Origin: Bulleidia extructa W1219
GTDB lineage: Bacteria; Bacillota_I; Bacilli_A; Erysipelotrichales; Erysipelotrichaceae
DNA length: 58,534 nt
Assembly: GCF_000177375.1 (NCBI RefSeq)
Contig: NZ_ADFR01000008.1
Span: 1 to 58,534 of the forward strand
Direction: 5' to 3'
This document shows, piece after piece, positions 52,367-58,534 of the stretch; position 1 is the first letter of the stretch, and every line of letters starts with the position of its first letter. The translations under genes were made by a program, and so were the position numbers. The notes under the pieces were generated by a model. It saw only the letters and a list, made by a program, of their open reading frames with translations, was not told the origin of the DNA and made no database searches.

Positions 52367-52570
52367 AAAGCTGTGATGGGAAGTAAGTAAAGAAACTGGT
52401 GGTAGAGAGTCTTTGGTGGGTGAAAAAAGATACGAGTCTTTGCGTCGTCGTCCCGGAGTTATTTTTCTGAACTCAAGTAAGAAAAATCGGTGCAATCCGT
52501 TATCGAAGACAAGAAGTAAATAAGGTGGTACCACGTTTGTTTGAACGTCCTTTGTGAAAAGGACGTTTTT
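52367..52570 (+). promoter_or_regulatory. T-box leader (tRNA-Val sensing) of valS
   Basis: The leader holds the T-box antiterminator sequence AAGGTGGTACCACG (52522-52535), AGAGAG and GGTGGGTG elements of stem I, and a terminator (AACGTCCTTT and AAAGGACGTT, 52544-52567, then T run). A GGGA/TCCC pairing at 52378/52451 brackets a loop holding AGTA on one side and GTC repeats (52444-52452) on the other; a GUC (Val) specifier agrees with the downstream gene. Uncharged tRNA-Val should favour antitermination. Confidence 0.88.
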
Positions 52571-52587
52571 ATTTGGAAAGGATTTGT

Positions 52588-55203
52588 ATGAAACATCAAC
52601 TAAACACAAAATATGACCATCATCAAGTAGAAGAGGGTTGCTACAATCAATGGTTAAAAAAGGGGTATTTTACAGCCGGAGATAAACACAAAGAGCCGTT
52701 TACTATCGTGATTCCCCCACCAAATGTCACGGGAATTTTACACATCGGCCATGCTTTTGATACTACGATTCAAGATATGATTGCTCGTTATAAACGCATG
52801 CAAGGATATGATGTGCTATACTTGCCCGGAATGGATCATGCCGGTATTGCCACACAAGCAAAAGTAGAGGCTAGACTCAAGAAACAAGGTTTGAATCGCT
52901 ATGATCTTGGTCGTGAAAAATTTTTAGAACGCGCTTGGGCTTGGAAGGAAGAATACGCTGCAACGATTCGTTCGCAATGGGCTAAATTAGGTTTGTCATT
53001 AGACTATACAAGAGAAAGATTTACGATGGATGAAGGCTTAAATGAAGCTGTGCGTAAGGTTTTTGTACAACTGTATCATGAGGGCTTGATTTATCGTGGC
53101 AAAAGAATCATCAACTGGGATCCACAAGCTAAGACAGCTTTAAGTAATATTGAAGTGGTGTATCAAGATGATCCGGGAAAAATGTTCTATTTTTCGTATG
53201 ATGTAAAAGATAGTCAAGACAGTTTTACGGTGGCGACCACTCGTCCGGAAACGATGTTTGGGGATGTTTGCGTGGTGGTGAATCCAAAAGATGAACGTTA
53301 TCAGCATTTGATTGGTCAATATTGCATCAATCCGGCCAACGGGGATGTGATTCCTGTGATTGGAGATGAGTATGTGGATATTGAATTTGGAACGGGAGCT
53401 ATGAAATGTACACCAGCACACGATCCGAATGACTTTGAAATTGGTAAACGGCACCAGTTAGAAGCGGTTTTGGTAATGAATCCGGATGGTACGATGAATG
53501 AAAAAGCCGGTTGTTATCAAGGAATGGATCGCTACGCTTGTCGAGAACAATTAGTGAAAGAAATTGAAAAAAATGGTCATCTTGTGAAGATCGAAGAATT
53601 CGTTCATTCAGTCGGTCACTCGGAAAGAACCAATGCGGTGGTGGAACCGTACTTAAGTGAACAATGGTTTGTGAAGATGAAGCCATTAGCTCAGGATGTT
53701 TTAAAGACTCAAGCTGATGAAAACGAAAAAATGACTTTCTATCCACCCCGCTTTGAAAAAACCTTTAACAATTGGTTAGAAAATATTGAAGATTGGTGTA
53801 TTTCTCGTCAGTTATGGTGGGGACATCGTATTCCGGCTTGGTATCATAAAGACACAAAGGAGATATACGTTGGACAAGAAGCCCCTCAAGATATTGAAAA
53901 TTGGAGACAAGATGAAGATGTTTTAGATACTTGGTTTTCCAGTGCTTTATGGCCGTTTAGTACCCTTGGTTGGCCTAAGGAAACGGAAGACTTCAAACGG
54001 TATTATCCAAACAGTATGATGGGTACCGGTTATGATATTATCTTCTTTTGGGTGGCTCGTATGGCTTTTCAAGCTCGTCATTTTACCGGTCAAGCTCCTT
54101 TTAAAGATGTCGTGCTTCATGGCTTAATTCGCGATGCTAAAGGAAGAAAGATGTCAAAATCATTAGGAAACGGGATTGATCCGATGGAAGTGATTGATCA
54201 ATATGGAGTGGATGCTCTTCGCTATTTCTTAACGACTAATTCCACTCCTGGTCAAGATTTGCGGTATATTCCTGAAAAAGTAGAAGCCGCTTGGAATTTT
54301 ATCAATAAAATTTGGAATGCGTCTCGCTTTGTGTTGATGAATTTAGAAGACACAACAGATTTTCGTTTAGAAAATAAATCATTAAACTCCATTGATAGGT
54401 GGATTTTGACCAAGCTTAACAAAACAATTGAACAGGTGACTTTGAATATGGATAAGTATGAATTTGGCTTGGCAGGCAGTGAATTATATGGTTTTGTTTG
54501 GGATGATTTTTGTTCGTGGTATCTTGAATTAGCTAAGTCAAATTTAAGAAGTGAACATCATGAAATACAAGCCGCTACTAAGGCAACATTAGCGTATGTT
54601 CTAAAGGCTGTTGTTTGCTTATTGCATCCCTATATGCCTTTTGTGACAGAAGAAATCTACTTAAATCTTCCGGAACATTTAGAATCCATTCAACAAGAAT
54701 CTTGGCCAATTCCAATGGCAGTACCTGATTTTAATATGGAGTCCATGGAGCGAATCGTCAGTACGATTTCAAGATTGAGGGAAGTGAAATCCATTCACGA
54801 CTTAAAACCCAATGTCGTTCTACATTTCTGTTTAAAAGATTTGGATGGAAACAAGGTTGAGAAACAAGCTGATTTTGCGTCAATGATTCAAACGATGACC
54901 AAGTGTGAATGGGTGGAAGAGATTTATGGTGAACCATCTATTGAAACTCTTCGTGAAGGAAGCTTGATGTTGGCCATGAAGGAATTAAGCGATCCGAAAG
55001 AAGAAAAAGTAAAACTGGAAAAAGAAAAAATTCGTTTAGAAGGAGAAATCAAGCGAAGTAAAGGTATGTTATCCAACCCTAACTTCATTCAAAAAGCTCC
55101 CAAAGAAAAAGTTGAGTTGGAACAACAGAAACAAGAAACCTATAGGAAACAATATGAAGTGGTGTTAACTCGTTTGAAAGAATTGAAAGATATAGAGGAA
55201 TAA
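52588..55203 (+). CDS. valS: Valyl-tRNA synthetase
   Basis: A 871-residue class I synthetase charging tRNA-Val. Signature motifs: PPPNVTGILHIGHAF (about 43-57, HIGH) and KMSKS at residues 521-525; the editing domain lies between (TVATTRPETMFGD and GTGAMKCTPAHDPNDFE). The C-terminal coiled-coil arm (KEEKVKLEKEKIRLEGEIKRSKG, quoted as short pieces KEEKVKLEKEK and GEIKRSKGML) is typical. Start at ATG 52588 follows AAAGGA; a longer frame from 52573 lies inside the terminator tail. Preceded by its T-box. Confidence 0.97.
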   Translation: MKHQLNTKYDHHQVEEGCYNQWLKKGYFTAGDKHKEPFTIVIPPPNVTGILHIGHAFDTTIQDMIARYKRMQGYDVLYLPGMDHAGIATQAKVEARLKKQGLNRYDLGREKFLERAWAWKEEYAATIRSQWAKLGLSLDYTRERFTMDEGLNEAVRKVFVQLYHEGLIYRGKRIINWDPQAKTALSNIEVVYQDDPGKMFYFSYDVKDSQDSFTVATTRPETMFGDVCVVVNPKDERYQHLIGQYCINPANGDVIPVIGDEYVDIEFGTGAMKCTPAHDPNDFEIGKRHQLEAVLVMNPDGTMNEKAGCYQGMDRYACREQLVKEIEKNGHLVKIEEFVHSVGHSERTNAVVEPYLSEQWFVKMKPLAQDVLKTQADENEKMTFYPPRFEKTFNNWLENIEDWCISRQLWWGHRIPAWYHKDTKEIYVGQEAPQDIENWRQDEDVLDTWFSSALWPFSTLGWPKETEDFKRYYPNSMMGTGYDIIFFWVARMAFQARHFTGQAPFKDVVLHGLIRDAKGRKMSKSLGNGIDPMEVIDQYGVDALRYFLTTNSTPGQDLRYIPEKVEAAWNFINKIWNASRFVLMNLEDTTDFRLENKSLNSIDRWILTKLNKTIEQVTLNMDKYEFGLAGSELYGFVWDDFCSWYLELAKSNLRSEHHEIQAATKATLAYVLKAVVCLLHPYMPFVTEEIYLNLPEHLESIQQESWPIPMAVPDFNMESMERIVSTISRLREVKSIHDLKPNVVLHFCLKDLDGNKVEKQADFASMIQTMTKCEWVEEIYGEPSIETLREGSLMLAMKELSDPKEEKVKLEKEKIRLEGEIKRSKGMLSNPNFIQKAPKEKVELEQQKQETYRKQYEVVLTRLKELKDIEE

Positions 55204-55230
55204 AGAGAGAAAAATCTTCTCTCTTTTTTT
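55203..55230 (+). terminator. Terminator after valS
   Basis: AAGAGAGAA and TTCTCTCTT arms with an AAATC loop and a T run; it starts next to the stop codon. Confidence 0.8.
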
Positions 55231-55339
55231 GGGAAAAAATCATTTATTTTTTTTGTAAATATCGAGATAGTGCAAGATAAATATTGTGAAATGAAAGCGG
55301 TTATACTAAAATTTCAGTAGTTAGTAGTGGAGGTCTTTT

Positions 55340-57982
55340 ATGACAAATCAGAAATATGTCTATCAATTCCAAGAAGGAAATGGATCTATGCGTGCTTTAT
55401 TAGGTGGTAAAGGGGCTAATTTGGCCGAAATGAGAAACCTCGGCATGCCAGTACCGGAAGGTTTTACAGTGACCACAGAAGCTTGTACAGCTTATTATGA
55501 AGATGGGAAGAGAATCAATGAATCCATCTTAGAGGAAATTAAGAAAAATGTTCTTTGGTTGGAAGAAACCACCGGAAAGAAATTAGGTAGTCGAGAAAAC
55601 CCATTGTTGGTTTCCGTTCGTTCGGGTGCTCGAGCTTCAATGCCGGGGATGATGGATACCATCTTAAACTTAGGAATCAACGATGAAGTTGTTCAGGTGA
55701 TTGAAGAAAAATCAAATAATACTCGTTTTGCGTATGATTCTTACCGTCGTTTTATTCAAATGTTCTCAGACGTTGTGATGGGCTTAGATAAATCTAAATT
55801 TGAAAAGATCATTGATGAAGTGAAAAAGCAACGTGGTGTTGAATTAGATATTGATTTGAATGGCGAAGACATGAAGGAATTAACGGCTCGTTTTAAGGCT
55901 TTCTACGAAGAAAACTTACATGAAACTTTTCCACAAGATCCTCATGTTCAATTGGAAAGATCGGTGGAAGCTGTGTTCCGTTCTTGGAATAATGAACGAG
56001 CAATTTTCTATCGCCGTATGAATGATATTCCGTCCAGTTGGGGAACGGCTGTGAATGTGATGGAAATGGTGTTTGGCAATATGGGTAACGATTGTGGAAC
56101 AGGGGTTGCCTTTACGAGAAATCCGGCCACTGGCGAAAAGAAGCTGTTTGGGGAATTTTTAATGAATGCCCAAGGAGAAGATGTGGTAGCCGGTATCCGA
56201 ACTCCTCAACCAATCGCTGAATTAGCGAAGACCATTCCAAACGCTTACCAAGAGTTTATTGAAATTTGCAATCGTTTAGAGAAACATTATCACGATATGC
56301 AAGATATGGAATTTACCATTGAGCATGGCAAGTTATTTATGTTACAAACCCGTAATGCCAAGCGGACGGCTACGGCGGCTTTAAAGGTTGCAGTGGATAT
56401 GGAAATGGAAGGTCTTGTCACAAAAGAACAGGCTCTTTTGATGGTGGAACCAAAACAATTGGATGATTTATTACATCCTCAATTTGATCAAAAATCCTTG
56501 GCGGCGAAATCCGGTGACATTATTGCAAAAGGATTGGCGGCCTCTCCTGGGGCAGCGTGTGGGGAAGTGGTCTTTACGGCTGAAGATGCGAAAAATAAGG
56601 CTTCTTTAGGTCGCAAAGTCATCTTGGTTCGTTTAGAAACAAGCCCGGAAGATATCGAAGGGATGCACGTTTCACAAGGTATTTTAACTGTTCGTGGTGG
56701 TATGACATCACATGCGGCAGTGGTGGCGCGTGGGATGGGAACTTGTTGCGTATCAGGAGCCGGCATGATTCAAGTCGATGAAGAAGCTGAAACATTTACA
56801 GTAGGTCAGGAGACTTATAAGGTAGGAGATATCATCTCTCTAGATGGGTCAACCGGTAATGTGTATCGGGGACGTATTGAAACGGTTCCGGCTACGATTT
56901 CAGGCGACTTTAAGACCTTTATGACTTGGGCAGATGAAACCCGCACGATGAAAGTACGTACGAATGCCGATACGCCAGAAGATGCACGCAAAGCTCTTGA
57001 ATTCGGTGCGGAAGGTGTCGGCTTGGTTCGTACAGAACATATGTTCTTTAACTCGCAAGAAAGAATCAATGCGATCCGCGAGTTGTGTATTTCCACGAAT
57101 GATGAACAAAGAGAAAAAGCGTTAGCCTTATTGGAACCAATGCAGCAAGCGGACTTTGAAGGCATTTATGAAGCGATGGAAGGAAGAAGTGTGACGATTC
57201 GTTTATTAGATCCGCCTTTACATGAATTTTTACCTAAGACAGCTCAAGAAGCGGAGCAAGTGGCAAAAGATTTGGGCGTGACGGTTGATGAAATCATCAT
57301 GGCTTCCGCAAACTTACATGAATTTAACCCGATGATGGGTCATCGTGGTTGTCGTTTGGATGTTACTTATCCGGAAATCGGTCGTATGCAGGCACGCGCC
57401 ATTATGAAAGCAACCTTAGCCGTTAACAAACGTCATCCGGAGTATCACCTAGTGCCGGAAGTGATGATTCCTTTGGTTGGAGAAAAGAAGGAATTGGATT
57501 ATGTGGCGGATGTGGTACGCAGTACGTTTGATGAAGTGATCCAAGAAGCTGGTGTTAAACAAGACTATCAAGTAGGTACGATGATAGAAATTCCTCGTGC
57601 CGCCTTAACAGCGGATCAATTGGCTGAAACAGCGGAATTCTTCTCCTTTGGAACCAATGACTTAACACAAATGACTTTTGGGTTCTCAAGAGATGATGCC
57701 AGCAAGTTCTTGACGGATTACTATGATAAACATGTTTATGAATCCGATCCGTTTGCTCATGTAGATCAAGTGGGCGTTGGACAATTGATTCAAATGGCTT
57801 GCGAAAAAGGGCGCTCGACTCGTCCTGATATTCATCTAGGTGTTTGTGGAGAACATGGTGGAGATCCGGCAAGTATTAAGTTTTTCCAAAAAGTTGGATT
57901 GACTTATGTGTCTTGTTCACCATACCGTGTACCGATTGCTCGCTTAGCTGCTGCACAAGCTGCTATTTTAGAGAAACAATAA
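55340..57982 (+). CDS. ppdK: Pyruvate, phosphate dikinase
   Basis: An 880-residue PPDK that interconverts pyruvate, ATP and Pi with PEP, AMP and PPi; in anaerobic Firmicutes it usually runs in the glycolytic, ATP-forming direction. N-terminal ATP-grasp (FQEGNGSMRALLGGKGANLAEM), the phosphohistidine in GGMTSHAAVVARGMG (His458), and the C-terminal TIM barrel with VCGEHGG (Cys836) are all present and of normal length. GGAGG lies 8 bases before the ATG. No PPDK regulatory protein gene is adjacent. It has its own terminator. Confidence 0.97.
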   Translation: MTNQKYVYQFQEGNGSMRALLGGKGANLAEMRNLGMPVPEGFTVTTEACTAYYEDGKRINESILEEIKKNVLWLEETTGKKLGSRENPLLVSVRSGARASMPGMMDTILNLGINDEVVQVIEEKSNNTRFAYDSYRRFIQMFSDVVMGLDKSKFEKIIDEVKKQRGVELDIDLNGEDMKELTARFKAFYEENLHETFPQDPHVQLERSVEAVFRSWNNERAIFYRRMNDIPSSWGTAVNVMEMVFGNMGNDCGTGVAFTRNPATGEKKLFGEFLMNAQGEDVVAGIRTPQPIAELAKTIPNAYQEFIEICNRLEKHYHDMQDMEFTIEHGKLFMLQTRNAKRTATAALKVAVDMEMEGLVTKEQALLMVEPKQLDDLLHPQFDQKSLAAKSGDIIAKGLAASPGAACGEVVFTAEDAKNKASLGRKVILVRLETSPEDIEGMHVSQGILTVRGGMTSHAAVVARGMGTCCVSGAGMIQVDEEAETFTVGQETYKVGDIISLDGSTGNVYRGRIETVPATISGDFKTFMTWADETRTMKVRTNADTPEDARKALEFGAEGVGLVRTEHMFFNSQERINAIRELCISTNDEQREKALALLEPMQQADFEGIYEAMEGRSVTIRLLDPPLHEFLPKTAQEAEQVAKDLGVTVDEIIMASANLHEFNPMMGHRGCRLDVTYPEIGRMQARAIMKATLAVNKRHPEYHLVPEVMIPLVGEKKELDYVADVVRSTFDEVIQEAGVKQDYQVGTMIEIPRAALTADQLAETAEFFSFGTNDLTQMTFGFSRDDASKFLTDYYDKHVYESDPFAHVDQVGVGQLIQMACEKGRSTRPDIHLGVCGEHGGDPASIKFFQKVGLTYVSCSPYRVPIARLAAAQAAILEKQ

Positions 57983-57993
57983 TCAAACTACAT

Positions 57994-58023
57994 AAAGGGG
58001 ACTTTTTAAAGGTTCCCTTTTTA
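57994..58023 (+). terminator. Terminator after ppdK
   Basis: AAAGGGGAC (57994-58002) and GGTTCCCTTT (58011-58020), with one G-U pair, form a stem over an AT-rich loop and end in T. Confidence 0.7.
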
Positions 58024-58068
58024 TGACAAAATGAACTTAATACAATAGATTCTGGGGAGAATGAAAAG

Positions 58069-58534
58069 ATGATGAAGACATTACAACGTTGTGGAGTGCT
58101 TGTACTAACGCTTGCTTTATTGATCGGTATTTTACCGGTGGATACGATTCTTTATGCCAAAGCACAACCAACCAAGAAAGAGACTGATGTATCCAATAAA
58201 AAAACAAGCGGTCAAATGACCACTTTAAAATATCCGATGCACCAATTACAAAAGATGACTCAGCATAGAGGACAAGTGATGAGAAAAACTAGTGCCTTGG
58301 ATAAACATGGGAATCTTATTTATCCGGTTGAAAATGGGAATATTTACTTTAATAAAACTAAGAATACGATTGTAAAAGCAGATCAAACCATCACTTCAGC
58401 CATAATTCCATCAAACATCGAAGGAATACCTGTAAAAGCGATCGGAAATGAAGCGTTTCGGGATTGTTCTAAATTAAAGACAGTCAGTTTACCGAAGGGA
58501 TTAGAAGGGATAGGCAACAAAGCATTTTCATACT
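58069..58534 (+). CDS. BspA-like leucine-rich-repeat surface protein, 5' end only
   Basis: The first 155 codons of a gene cut by the window end. Residues 1-32 look like a signal peptide (basic start, hydrophobic VLVLTLALLIGILPV, then AKA as possible cleavage region). A linker rich in Lys, Thr and Gln follows. From about residue 115 the LRR_5 (BspA/TpLRR-type) repeat begins: IPSNIEGIPVKAIGNEAF, RDCSKLKTVSLPKGLEGIG, NKAFS. Proteins of this family are secreted surface adhesins, often large and repetitive. ATG 58069 or 58072 may start it; GGGGAG lies 13-16 bases upstream. Confidence 0.8.
   Translation, partial: MMKTLQRCGVLVLTLALLIGILPVDTILYAKAQPTKKETDVSNKKTSGQMTTLKYPMHQLQKMTQHRGQVMRKTSALDKHGNLIYPVENGNIYFNKTKNTIVKADQTITSAIIPSNIEGIPVKAIGNEAFRDCSKLKTVSLPKGLEGIGNKAFSY

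Noticed and set aside
55279-55307. Promoter before ppdK
   Set aside because: TATACT is present, but no -35 hexamer sits at an acceptable distance, so no promoter is called.

Overview
The window is a gene-dense segment of a low-GC Gram-positive (Firmicutes/Bacillota) chromosome. The ezrA–cysteine desulfurase–thiI order, rplU–prp–rpmA–obg with a Prp-cleavable L27 leader peptide, a valS T-box, LCP and ECF proteins, AGGAGG ribosome sites and U-tailed terminators all fit. PPDK, tandem LicD proteins, a BspA-like LRR protein and a C39-like secreted peptidase suggest an Erysipelotrichia-type host-associated anaerobe; that placement is inference. No rRNA, tRNA, CRISPR or prophage was seen.

Layout. 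1-621: 3' end of a secreted C39-like peptidase. 763-13112: surface-glycan locus with a DegT aminotransferase, initiating sugar-phosphate transferase, PglF/CapD-like dehydratase, two LicD proteins, a Stealth-family phosphotransferase, Wzx-like flippase and Wzy-like polymerase. A separately promoted pair follows: a class V aminotransferase and a cytidylyltransferase–oxidoreductase fusion. 13113-18000: small accessory genes (orphans, LCP protein, NrdI-like flavodoxin, SemiSWEET), including one orphan gene flanked by duplicated leader DNA. 17993-29498: metabolic and housekeeping genes (alcohol dehydrogenase, tdk, MATE, DUF1846, pepF, aldehyde dehydrogenase, AI-2E family, glutathione peroxidase, rluB). 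29473-31111: rqcH, interrupted by a homopolymer frameshift. 31228-37162: large ABC/FtsX exporter, gmk, a cysteine desulfidase-like protein and an IS3-type remnant. 37163-44193: rpsD, ezrA, cysteine desulfurase, thiI, trxB and an orphan. 44383-47880: TetR regulator, fused ECF energizing module and S-component. 48035-58023: rplU-prp-rpmA-obg, ruvAB, valS with T-box, ppdK. 58069-end: start of a BspA-like LRR surface protein.

How the genes fit together. The glycan locus has a complete Wzx/Wzy skeleton, and the nearby LCP protein could attach the product to the wall. It contains no recognisable GT2/GT4 glycosyltransferase; the assembly enzymes that can be named are phosphotransferases (PglC/WbaP-like, LicD x2, Stealth). 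Together with an enzyme pair likely to make a CDP-activated amino-alcohol, this suggests a glycan joined or decorated largely through phosphodiesters. This is the best candidate for an undescribed pathway here. Two homopolymer anomalies (rqcH broken at an A-tract; thiI fused in frame to a downstream 78-aa ORF at a T7 tract) could be real slippage or variation, or sequence errors.
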